Source: Streptomyces sp. Act143 (lineage in GTDB: Bacteria > Actinomycetota > Actinomycetes > Streptomycetales > Streptomycetaceae). From it: 64,000 nt of DNA. A program made the translations under genes and the position numbers. The stretch is taken from NCBI RefSeq assembly GCF_003143935.1, contig NZ_QFRX01000001.1, positions 3,306,637 to 3,370,636 of the forward strand, in the 5' to 3' direction. Positions 53,301 to 62,400 of the stretch are shown here, piece by piece. The stretch's first letter is position 1. Every line of letters begins with the position of its first letter. A model generated the notes under the pieces. It ran no database searches. It was not told the origin of the DNA and saw nothing but the letters and a program-made list of their open reading frames with translations.

Positions 53301-54919
53301 CGCAGCCCAGCCCTTGGCTGCCGCCACTGGTCGACACCCTGACCCTGTCCGACCTGCCGCAACCGGCCGCCCCCACCGACGACGGACGACTGGTCCCGGT
53401 CGCCTGGGCCCGCGAGGACCTGCCGCAACTCCAGGCACAGCCACCGGTGTTCCTCGACCTGAACACCTTCTCCCACCTGTTCGTCCTGGGCATGCCGCGC
53501 TCCGGCCGCTCCCAGACGCTGCGCACCATGGCCAGCGCGCTGGCCCGCGCCAACTCCTGCGCCGATCTGCACTTCTACGCGGTCGACGCGGCCGGTGGCG
53601 CACTGTCGGCGCTGTCCGCGCTGCCGCACACCGGGGCCGTGGTGCCGCGGGCCGACCTGGAACGCCTGGGCCGCCTCCTCAACCGGCTCACCGCCGAACT
53701 CGTGCGCCGCCAAGAGCTGATGACCGCGCACGCGGCCGGCAACATCACCGAACTGCGCGCGACGCTGCCCCCGAGCCGGCGCCCCGCGCACCTGATGCTG
53801 CTCATCGACGGCTGGGACACGCTCAGCGCGCTGATCGGCGAGATCGAGGAAGGCCGCATGGTCAACCAGGTCGGCATGCTGCTGCGGGAGGGCGCGGCGG
53901 TCGGCGTGCACGTCGTCGCCACCTCCGAACGGGCCCTGATGGGCGGGCGGATCGCGGCGCTCAACGACAACAAGCTGCTGCTGCGGATGAACGACATCGG
54001 CGACTACACCATGAACGGCATCCCGCGCGAGCAGGTGCCCTCCGTGATCCCGGCCGGTCGCGGCTTCCGCACCGACACCGGTGGTGAGCTCCAGGTCGCC
54101 GTGCTGCCCGGCGGCCTCAGCGGCGCGGAGCAGGCCGAGGCGCTGCAGAAGATCGGCACCGAGGCGACCGCCCGGGACCTGGGCGTACCGGCGTCGGCGC
54201 GACCTGCCCGCGTGGAGACCCTGCCGATGACGATCGGCTTCCAGGAGGCGTACGGCCGGATCGGCGCGGCCCCGCGCGGCCCGCTGACCGCGATGCTGGG
54301 CCTCGGCGGCGACGACGTGGCCCCCGTGTGGGTCGACTTCGCCGGCGTCGCCTCGACGTACACGATCGTCGGCCCGCCCGGGTCCGGCCGCAGCACCGCG
54401 CTGCTGTCCCTGGCCGCGTCTCTGCTGCGCGGTGGGACGGGCGTAGTGGCCATCACTCCCAGGGAGTCGCCGCTGCGTGGGCTGGCAGGTCATCCGAAGG
54501 CGATGGTGCTGTCGTCGCCCGCCCCGGGCGAGGAGGAGCTGCGGACCGCGCTGGAGGCGGTCGGTGGCGTCGCGGTCGTCATGGTGGACGACGCCGACCT
54601 GCTGGCCATGTCGCCGCTGGACGGCATGCTGCGGGATATCGCCTCCTCCGGCCGCGACCGGTCCGTCGGCCTGGCCATCGCTGGACCCGGCGAGGCGCTG
54701 GTGTCGCCGCTCAGCACCTGGATCGGCCAGGTACGGCGATCCCGCAAGGGCCTGTTGCTGTCCCCGCAGACCATCAGCGAGGGCGACGTCCTGGGCCTGC
54801 GGCTGCCGCACAACGTGGTCCGCGTCAACCGGGTTCCCGGGCGGGCCTTCACCGTCGATGACGCGGGGTCCCTGGTGACCGTCCTGGTGCCGGAGACCGT
54901 GGCCGCCGACGCCCGCTGA
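50309..54919 (+). CDS. FtsK/SpoIIIE-type ATPase of type VII secretion (EccC/EssC-like)
   Basis: 1,536 residues from the GTG at 50309 (GTGA overlap). Residues 1-90 look like a ubiquitin/FHA-type module, and a second beta-rich FHA-like stretch follows to ~200 (VVEIQVIGGPEAGQVYQLGI). Two hydrophobic segments at ~284-330 (LSFLVIIAPMFMGVAMVWLF) precede three RecA-like ATPase modules. Walker A of the first is intact (GTTGSGKS, ~706-713; Walker B LLLVIDEFATL); the second (GMPRSGRSQT, ~1061) and third (GPPGSGRSTA, ~1355) have Arg where Lys is expected. The layout (N-terminal module, two TMs, three ATPases) is that of EccC/EssC, the motor that recognises and exports WXG100-type substrates. Confidence 0.92.
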   Translation: MKFLVTTVDDQAREQRDVLVNAAAATPVRRLAAQLSAAHRGAAPEEEPDAVAAEQDIPLYLGDRLLDPDLALASSGIRDGSTLGLGRPVADAASVYGPSRDAMPTPKAPGSAPVVEIQVIGGPEAGQVYQLGIGTHLIGPRTGSSVPLTGRGVPEEGLRLAVRPDGTVLAVLPEDDAQVRLSLPEAPPPRPRADVVALPPEPDPGPEEQEDDGLPRGWTPWELDGELVVGEHLLRAVRPTLADAAVVASPKASLDFNRPPRLLPPLQPETFRLPGPPEPPKRRPLSFLVIIAPMFMGVAMVWLFHSFLYLMFMVLSPVLAIGSWISGRRGGRKEYLEGVANYRLRRASLEADVRAKVEHERRVRVASAPDPAVVGLMAVGPGARLWERRPSDPDNLVLRIGTTQQQSLLQIDDGSREDNHRTAHWQIPDMPIGVDLAGSQVVGVAGPEEPARALARWAVAQAAVLHSPRDLKICVLTDSKAADAWEWARWLPHARSGLSASQDNAPVILLGNDPETVANRVTELINVIRNRNQAQQATMRGALLSEPDVFVVLDGARELRDVPGMVQVLKEGPLRGIHLLCLDREERMLPEEASAVVSIAADTLTLRRTGLPDTTGIRPDYVTAEWAERLARGIAPVHDVTPDAGGGLPDSVSLLDLLNLEPPTAEEVGRRWSRRPASTSALVGQGFDRPIAFDLVKDGPHALIAGTTGSGKSELLQTFVASLAAVNRPDELTFVLVDYKGGSAFKDCVRLPHTLGMVTDLDSHLVQRALASLTAELVRREHLLAAAGAKDHPEYRALRRRDPNLPPMPRLLLVIDEFATLAREIPDFIPGLVGIAQRGRSLGLHMVLATQRPAGVVTSDIRANTNLRISLRVTDATESTDVLDVPDAASISAATPGRALVRTGHRSAMSFQTAYVGAARPQDLAEGVEPAERQVELPDDDTGVWTTPLSWQGLGRPVEAPQETEDEFAFPDDEEGPTDLMALVDALVQAAEQYGHQPQPSPWLPPLVDTLTLSDLPQPAAPTDDGRLVPVAWAREDLPQLQAQPPVFLDLNTFSHLFVLGMPRSGRSQTLRTMASALARANSCADLHFYAVDAAGGALSALSALPHTGAVVPRADLERLGRLLNRLTAELVRRQELMTAHAAGNITELRATLPPSRRPAHLMLLIDGWDTLSALIGEIEEGRMVNQVGMLLREGAAVGVHVVATSERALMGGRIAALNDNKLLLRMNDIGDYTMNGIPREQVPSVIPAGRGFRTDTGGELQVAVLPGGLSGAEQAEALQKIGTEATARDLGVPASARPARVETLPMTIGFQEAYGRIGAAPRGPLTAMLGLGGDDVAPVWVDFAGVASTYTIVGPPGSGRSTALLSLAASLLRGGTGVVAITPRESPLRGLAGHPKAMVLSSPAPGEEELRTALEAVGGVAVVMVDDADLLAMSPLDGMLRDIASSGRDRSVGLAIAGPGEALVSPLSTWIGQVRRSRKGLLLSPQTISEGDVLGLRLPHNVVRVNRVPGRAFTVDDAGSLVTVLVPETVAADAR

Positions 54920-54931
54920 CGGGCACGACGC

Positions 54932-54966
54932 AGGAGGGGGCGCCGCTCCGAGCGGCGCCCCCTCCT
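54932..54966. terminator. Perfect 15-bp stem terminator between convergent genes
   Basis: The arms 54932-54946 and 54952-54966 are perfectly complementary with a 5-nt loop, between the ATPase gene (plus) and the WXG100-like gene (minus). Confidence 0.85.
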
Positions 54967-54982
54967 CACGTTTGCAGTGTCA

Positions 54983-55291
54983 CTAGTTCGGGCCCTTGAT
55001 CTGGGCGGCCATCGTGCGGTCCATGTCGTCGATCTGGGTCTTGATCGATGTGAACTGCTTGGCGAAGTCCTCGATCTTGGTGACGATCTGCGTCAGCTGA
55101 CCGGTGAACTGCTCGTAGGCGCGCTGCATCTCCGGGCTGGTCTGCTGAAGCCACAGACCGTCGGTGAGCAGGGTGTCCACCGACGCCTTCAACTGCAGCA
55201 GCTGCGGGTTGATGTTCGTCACCGCGTTGTTCAACTGAGTGGCGACGGTATCGATCTGGCCGTACTGGAGCTGCACGTTGTTGCTGGGCAT
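54983..55291 (-). CDS. WXG100-like small helical protein (probable type VII substrate)
   Basis: 102 residues, all helical: QLQYGQIDTVATQLNNAVTN, a turn with DGLWLQQTSPEMQRA, then YEQFTGQLTQIVTKIEDFAK. The size and helix-turn-helix layout match WXG100/ESAT-6 proteins, but the turn reads W-L-Q rather than W-x-G, and no YxxxD/E secretion signal is obvious. The ATG follows AAAGGAA. It is the third gene of the locus and opposite in orientation to the ATPase gene. Confidence 0.82.
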   Translation of the reverse strand: MPSNNVQLQYGQIDTVATQLNNAVTNINPQLLQLKASVDTLLTDGLWLQQTSPEMQRAYEQFTGQLTQIVTKIEDFAKQFTSIKTQIDDMDRTMAAQIKGPN

Positions 55292-55323
55292 GTGGGTTCC
55301 TTTGAGAGGTGTCCGCGGGTGTG

Positions 55324-56244
55324 TCAGTAGGTGCTGCCGACGCCGGTGTTCGAGTGCTGCGTGCCGCCGTCGCTCTTGTCGTCCTTGCCGTCACCGTCGG
55401 TGTCAGTGGCGTCCGGGTCCTTGTTGGTCCACTTCGGGTCCGGGTGGTCGCCGCCCAGGCCGGTGCCGGTCCAGCTCGACGTGTCGGTGGTCTTGCCGTC
55501 CTTGTCGGTGTTGGTGATGTCCCTGGTCCCGGTGCCGTCCGTGTTGCCGTGTACCTCGATGACCGTCTTCGAGCCGTCGCTGTGGGTGATCGTCGTCGTG
55601 TAGCTGTTGTTCGGCCCGTAGTCGGTGTGTTCGTGGTATTTCAGGCCGCCTTCCCCGTCGTCGATCGTGGTGTCGGTCGACGTCACCTTGCCGTCGGAGT
55701 CATAGGTGAGGTGTGCCTCGTGGTGCAGATTGTCGGTGCCGTCGCCGTCGTGCGTGTAGTCGTAGAGGGTCGGCTCGTAGCCCGGCGGTCTGGGGGCGTC
55801 CGGGGCGTTGGGGTCGGCGAGCTTCTGCTCCTTGAGGTATTCGTGCCCCTTGTCGTCCCAGGCGTGGACGGTGATGGAGTGCTCGGTCAGCCACTTCCAG
55901 AACTCGTAGGAGTCCTTGTTCATCTTCCAGGCGTTGTGCATCAGGCCCTGCTGCTGGGCGGTGGCGCTGGCCGCGTAACCCGCGTCCTGCTCGAACATCC
56001 GCTGGGCCACGAACCGATAGGTCTCGCCGAGGGATTTCAGCAGCTCCCTGGCGTTCTCGAAGGGGCCGATCCAGTCGAAGAGGAAGTGGTTGACGGCTTT
56101 GAAGCCGTCGCCGAGGGCGGCCTCGTCGAAGAAGTTGCCGCGGCCCAGCAGCCGGGAGTCTGCGAGCTGGTCCTGGGCCCGGTCCATGTCCTTGGCCAGT
56201 GTGTTCAGCAACTCGTAGTCGAAGACCACGTCGAAATCCGGCAT
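55324..56244 (-). CDS. Probable type VII secretion substrate with acidic Ca-binding-like tail
   Basis: 306 residues from the ATG at 56244 with GGAAGGAGAG upstream. The first ~150 residues are helical (FDYELLNTLAKDMDRAQDQL, FENARELLKSLGETYRFVAQ) as in WXG/LXG-type N-termini. The rest is Asp/Thr/Gly/Lys-rich, with a repeated THSDGSKT / NTDKDGKTTDT / DTDGDGKDDKSDGG pattern resembling thrombospondin-3 or dockerin-type Ca-binding loops. There is no signal peptide, so export by the adjacent ATPase is plausible. It is divergent from the giant gene. No family recognised. Confidence 0.78.
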   Translation of the reverse strand: MPDFDVVFDYELLNTLAKDMDRAQDQLADSRLLGRGNFFDEAALGDGFKAVNHFLFDWIGPFENARELLKSLGETYRFVAQRMFEQDAGYAASATAQQQGLMHNAWKMNKDSYEFWKWLTEHSITVHAWDDKGHEYLKEQKLADPNAPDAPRPPGYEPTLYDYTHDGDGTDNLHHEAHLTYDSDGKVTSTDTTIDDGEGGLKYHEHTDYGPNNSYTTTITHSDGSKTVIEVHGNTDGTGTRDITNTDKDGKTTDTSSWTGTGLGGDHPDPKWTNKDPDATDTDGDGKDDKSDGGTQHSNTGVGSTY

Positions 56245-56439
56245 GTTCTCTCCTTCCGCTCGCCTGACCGCCACCGCACCGACGGACGATACGTGTGTTT
56301 CCGGCATGTGTTGCCGACCTGTGTGTCCGACCCCAGCGCGGACGCGGTAGTACTCACATTACGATGAAGAGATACATGTGAACCAACCGCCCCGATGCGC
56401 GGTGCGCCATGGGGTTGTTCGACGGTACGGAGAGTGCAC
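56245..56439. promoter_or_regulatory. Divergent promoter between the acidic-tail gene and the giant gene
   Basis: It contains CATGTGAACC (56375-56384), 55 bp before the giant gene ATG, and several ACGTGTG/CATGTG motifs (56290-56330). AT content is higher than in the genes. Confidence 0.5.
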
Positions 56440-59400
56440 ATGCCACGGCCGCAGGACTGGAGTGCGCTGGGCATGCACAGCGACCCCACCCCCGGCGATC
56501 CGCAAGCCCTTGACTCCCTCTACCAAGGTCTGCGGGACACCGAGCATTTGGGCGAGGAGATCACCAGTGGCCTGAACCGCGTACTCGACCAGTCGGGCAA
56601 CGGCTTCATCGGCAAGACCGCCGAGGCGGTGCGCGAGAAGATCGACGGACACCTCAAGCAGTTCATCGACGCCATCGGAAAGTCCTTCTCCATCGCGGCG
56701 GACGCGACCTTTGCCTACCGGCAGGCGCTCATGGAGGCGCAGGAGAAGGCCGACAAGGCGCAGGTGGCAGCGCAGGGGCTGGCCAAGGACGACCCGCAGC
56801 TGGCCGACCACAAGGCTCAGGCGCATGCCGCGCAGGACGACTACCGCAACGCGGTCAGGCTGTTCGAGCAACGGATGCGGGACGCCGGGCACGAGATCCG
56901 GCAGCCCATCGACGGCTGGCACCTGTTCCTGAAGAGCCTGGGCATCCTGGAGATCATCCTGGCCATCGTGGGCGCCATCTTCGGCGGCTGGATCGGCCTG
57001 CTCGCCTTCGGCCTCGGCATGGTCGTGTTCATCAGCTCTCTCGTCGACTACGCCCAGGGCAAGGCAGGTCTCCTGGACGTCGTACTCTCCTTCGTCGGCA
57101 TCCTCTTCCCCTCCACCAAGGGCCTCAACGTAGGCGCGTTGGCCAAGGGCCTCTTCAACGCGCTGAAGAACCTGCCCAAGACGCTCTCCGCGGGCCTGAC
57201 CAGCATCGGCGGCGGCCTGGCCCACATCCTCACCACCGGCATCAGCATCAGGGGCGTCTTCACCTCGGTGACAGCGCTGCCCGGGCTGGTCCTGCGCGGG
57301 CTGAACGGACTGGCCAACCTGGCGATGAAGGGCGTCAAGATCACCGCCTCCGGTCTGAAGCTGCTCGCCAACACCTTCCGTACCGACTTCCAGGTCGCCA
57401 CCGCCGGTATCAGCACCACGCTCGGCAAGGTGGCCGTCTACCCCATCAGCTTCGGCGGACGGCTCGTGCTCGGCGCTGTGCTGCCGGTGGACTTCTTCGA
57501 ACTCGGCGTCGGTTTCAAGGGCGCCTTCAAGATGGGTTTCGGCACCCGGTTGCTGTCCCCGACCGCGCATCTGCCGCAGTCGGCGCTCGGCGGCGGCCTG
57601 CACATCGGCGCGCTGACCGGCGGACACGGCGGGATCACCGGGCTGCCAACCGGAGTCTCGTTCGACGGCTTCGGCCACGGCGCCCTGCAGGGCTTCAACC
57701 CCGGCGGGCTGCACGGCCTCAACACCGGCGTCGACGCCCAGTTCGGCGGCCTGCACGGCATCGGCCTGGGCACCGACATCGGGGGCGTCAACGGGGGTCT
57801 CAGCTCGCTGCCCTCGCTGAACGGGACCAGCCATCCCGGCTCCGTCGGCAACCTGATGGCGAACGCGGGCGGCCTGGACTCCGTCGACCACCTGACCGCC
57901 TTCGACCACGCCACCGGCTTCCAGCGCACCAACGCCGGACTGCTGGAGCCGCTGCCCACGAGCCTGGGCGGTACCGGCCTCGCCGGCGCGCACAACCTCT
58001 CGGATCTGAGCGCCGCCGGCCTGCACGCCCTGCGGGGCGACCTGACGCCCTCCGGCACCGGTCTGAACGCGTCGCTCAGCGACGCTCTGTCCTCGGTGCG
58101 GGTCGCCACCGGTCACGTGGAGGACTTCCACGCGCTCGGCATCCCCGAACTGCGCAGCATCGTGGACGGCGACATCTCCGGCATCCGGATGACGCACGAC
58201 GGCATCAGCATGCAGGTCGGCGCCCAGAGCGGCACGCCGACCACGCTGCACGTCGACTACCGCGGCACGGCCGTCACCAACGGCGAGGGCAAGCAGGTCG
58301 TCGTCGCCCCCGAGGTGCACGAGGCCATCGGGACCGCCGACATCATGGCGGCCCACGGAGCCACCCACGGTCTCCAGACCCCGCCCCCCACCGCGACGAC
58401 CGGCCACGTGACGACGGACGTCAAGACGGGCACGGCACCGACGGCTTCGGGCACGACCGATGTGAAGGCGGGGTCGCCGAACACGTCGATGGCGACGGTG
58501 GATGTGAAGGCCGGCACGCTCGGGAGCACACCTCTGCCGACGGACGTCAAGGCGTCGGCGGTCGAGGTCAAGGCGGGTGCTGGTGTTTCGGCGTCCGGCG
58601 TCGAGGTCAAGACCGGTTTCGGCGGTGCCTCCTCGGCCGGCGGTGACGTCAAGGCCGGCTCGGTGGGTGGCCTGTCCACGGAAGGCGCCAAGGGCGGTGG
58701 TACAGCCGGACAGTCTGCCGGGGGCGCCAAGACAGGCGTACGGGATCTCGACGGGCTCTCCGGCGGGGCCAAGGGGACGGGTGCGCCGGAGCGGCTGGTC
58801 GAGGAACCCGTATCCCCCTCGGTCACCGCGCAGGGCGACCACCTCGGGGTGTCCGCCCGTGCGGATCTGGACCTGCTCGGTCAGCGTGAGGGCACCGGTG
58901 ACACCGCGGGCGCGGCTGCCGCGACCCACGTCAAGACCGGCGGCGCATCGCCGACCGGTGCCGTACGTGTGCTGGACGACGGCTCGGGCGCGGTCGTGGT
59001 CGGCGAGCACATCGCCCTGCGCCCGACCCCGACCCCGAAGCCGGGATCACATCAGCCTGGTGGCGGGCCGGCTCCGCTGAGCAAGTTCGAGGCGGTCACC
59101 GGTGGTGTTACCGGCAAGACCGGCGCGGAGCGGCTGACCGCCTGGAACGAATACGAGCTGGCGAGCGCCGGCGTCGCCGACGCCAAGCGGCAACTCGACG
59201 CGACGGGCGGCAAGATCGGACACCCCTCCGAGAACATCGACCAGGCCGCCGCCAAACTGGACCTGCATCACGCCGAGAGCGCTGTGGACGCCGCCAAGGT
59301 CAAGATGGCCCGGCTCGGCATGGACGCCGCCACCATCGAGTGGCATCTCGACAAGCTGGGCATACCCGGACCGCGTCCGAGCCGGCTTCTGGAAGGGCCC

Positions 59401-62400
59401 GCCCCGGCGCCTCACGAGCTGTCGTCGGTGAAGCGTGCCGACGCGGCGCCGGAAGACGAATTCGAGGTTCCGCCGTCGGTGGGAGTGGACCTGGGGGCGC
59501 ACCCTTCTTGGAAGGCGGCGCGGGACGGCGCCGTCGCGCGGCCTGTGTGGGGCCGGGACTGGGTGGACGCGGTGTCGCACCCTGGTCGTACGGAGCCGTT
59601 CTCGGGCCCGATCCACAGCAACGCGCACGCGCCGCGGTACGTGGTCCGGGCCGGATTCGACGTGCGGACGTTCCGGGTGGACGGGCACGCGGTGTCGGAT
59701 CTGACGGTGCGGGTGAACCTGTCGGCGTCCGGCAGGCCCGCGACCGAGGTGGACGCGCTGTGGGAGCGCGCGCTGTCGGGTGTCGGGGATGTCTTCAACC
59801 GGCCGGGCTATCTGCTTCCGGACGGGAGCGTGCTGCATGTGACGTTGGAGCGGGCCGACGGTGTGACGGGCGCCCATCTGACCGTCAAGGCCGGGGATGC
59901 GGGGGCCGGGGCGCATCAGTATCACTGGCCGCTGGACGCCTCGGAGACGGACCTGGCCCATGAGATCGGTCATCAGCTGGGGCTGAAGGACGAGTACCGG
60001 GCCGCGGATGCCGGACACCGTCCGGACAAGGTCGGCTCTCTGATGGGTGACTACCTCGACGGTCTCACCGGCGGTGGTATGCGCGGGGTGTATCTCCACA
60101 CCATCCAGGGGCATCTGAGCGACCTCGCCGCCGCCGAGCACGCGTTCACCGCACATGTCCCACCCAAGCCCTTCGACGGTGTGGCCCCTCAGGGCAAGGG
60201 CAAGGGCAGCAAGGCCAAGGCGGGCAAGGCGCCGCAGCCGCTCACGGGCGCCGAGCTGACCACCAAGCTCACGGATCCCGACCGGTTCGGTGCCGGAGGT
60301 GATTTCCGGTATGTGCACGACTACTACGAGCTCAAGCCGGTCGCCCAGTACGACGGCACGGGCAAGGGGGCGCTGAAGCCGGGTGAGGACATCCGGTTCG
60401 TCGCCACCGTTCCCGCGGCGGTCAACGACAAGAAGGACTTCCTGCTCGATCTCGCCAAGAAGTACGGAGCCTCGCTCGGGACCGGAACGGGCTGGGACGA
60501 GCGGGTCGGTCTCGTGATCGGCCTCAACGGACGGGCGGGCACCGAGGGGAAGATCCTCGCCAAGATCGAGGAGTTCGCCGCGCAGTGGGAGCGGGAGGGG
60601 ACGTTCTCCGTCTCCGTCACGGGCTTCACCTGGCGTCAGCCCGACCCGAAGAAGATCACCCCAGGATCCGGCGAGCAGAAGGAAGTGCCGTACGGCGCGA
60701 TCCGTGAGGCGATCGTCCGTGACGACCTGACCCGGGACATGATCGGCAAGTTCAAGTCGGTCGACGGCACCGGCGGGCAGGTCTATCTGCACATCGGGGA
60801 CTCCGATGTGAAGGAGTTGGTGGTGGACGGCAAGCCCCTCTTCGAGCGGGCCGCCGGCGCCATCGACGATCTGAAGTTCACGCACGACAACGTCGTCCAC
60901 CATCCTGAGGCCGTCAGCGGCGGATACAAACTGCCCGCCGGCGACACAGACAAGAGCCTGGCGGGGATGAAGGCCGCGGATCTCGATCTCGCGGTGCGCG
61001 ACGGCATGGCGAAGGCCGATGCCAAAGCCGTCTACTTTCCCGAGCCCAACACGTTCGTACGGCTCGAGACCAGTGAATCCGACGGCTTCGAGAACGCGAT
61101 TCACTTCGGTGCGATCGACAAGGGCAAGGTGGGCGGCAAGAACCACAACGCCTTCAAGTTCGAGGCGCAGGAGGGTCAGTACCTCCTGGACAACCTCATC
61201 GGTCAGCGGGCGCTGTCGAAAGCGGATGTGTGGAGCGCCCATCCGACGAAGATCGTCCATTTCGATTCGAAGCTGGCCCTGGTCACCGATGGGGACCGCA
61301 TCGCGGACAAGGTGACGCCCGATGTGAAGACCTTCGCATCCGGACTCACACAGAGCCATGCGCACCCGAATACCTGGACCAAGCAGATCGAGCACTACCT
61401 GTCCGTGCACCATCCCCACCTGGACGACCCCAACGGCATGCGGGACATGTTGACGAAGGTGGCGTTCCACGGCATCACCATGGACGGGTCCCCGCTGACG
61501 AAGATCGGTGCGAACCAGCTGCTCAAGTCGCTCCTGTCCCCTCACGAGATCGAGGTGCTGAAGGGGAACATGCAGTTGGCGGGGCTCGCGATCAACACAC
61601 GCAACGCCCTGGTCGACGCGGTCAACAAGATCCATGGGCATGGTGTGGGCGGGGTGGCCCCCAAGGCGCCGAGCCGTCAGGCACACGGGGCGCAGGCGGC
61701 GCCGGTTCCGCAGCCGGTCGTGGTGCACGGCCAGTTGACGCAGTCGACGGACGTCACGCGTTTCACCCCCGAGTTCCGTTCGTACGCGCAGCACTACGAA
61801 CTGAAGCCGGTGGCGCAGTACGACGGTGCGGTGAGGGGGGCGTTGCAGCCGGGCAAGGAGACCCGCTTCATCGCCACGGTCGCCGCCTCCGCCGACGAGG
61901 TCAAGAACGTCGCGAGGGGCTCCGCCGGTCAGGCCGGGAACAAGTTGTTCGAGTTGGCGAAGAAGTACGAGCGGGCGTTGGGTGGTGAGTCCGGGCGGGG
62001 GGAGCGGCTGGGGCTTGTCATCGGTGTGAACGGTCGTCCGGGTACTGAGGGGGACATTCTCAGGGCGATCCGGGAGTTTCGTCAGAAGTGGGACCAGGAG
62101 GGCACGTTCTCGGTGTCCGTGACGGGGTTCACGTGGCATCAGCCTGATCCGGCGTTGCGTGCGGCGGGTACGCAGAAGGAGATTCCGTACGGGGCGATCC
62201 GGGAGGCGATCGTCCGTGACGATCTGACCCGCGACATGATCGCGAAGGTCGCCGGCTCCGACGGGCAGGTCTATCTGCATCTCGGCGACGACGACGTCAA
62301 GAGCATGACGGTCGAGGGCCGGCCGCTCTTCGAGAGCGCCACCACGGCCATCCACGAAATGAAGGTCACGTCGGATGCGACCGGGGGGCAGACCCTGTTC

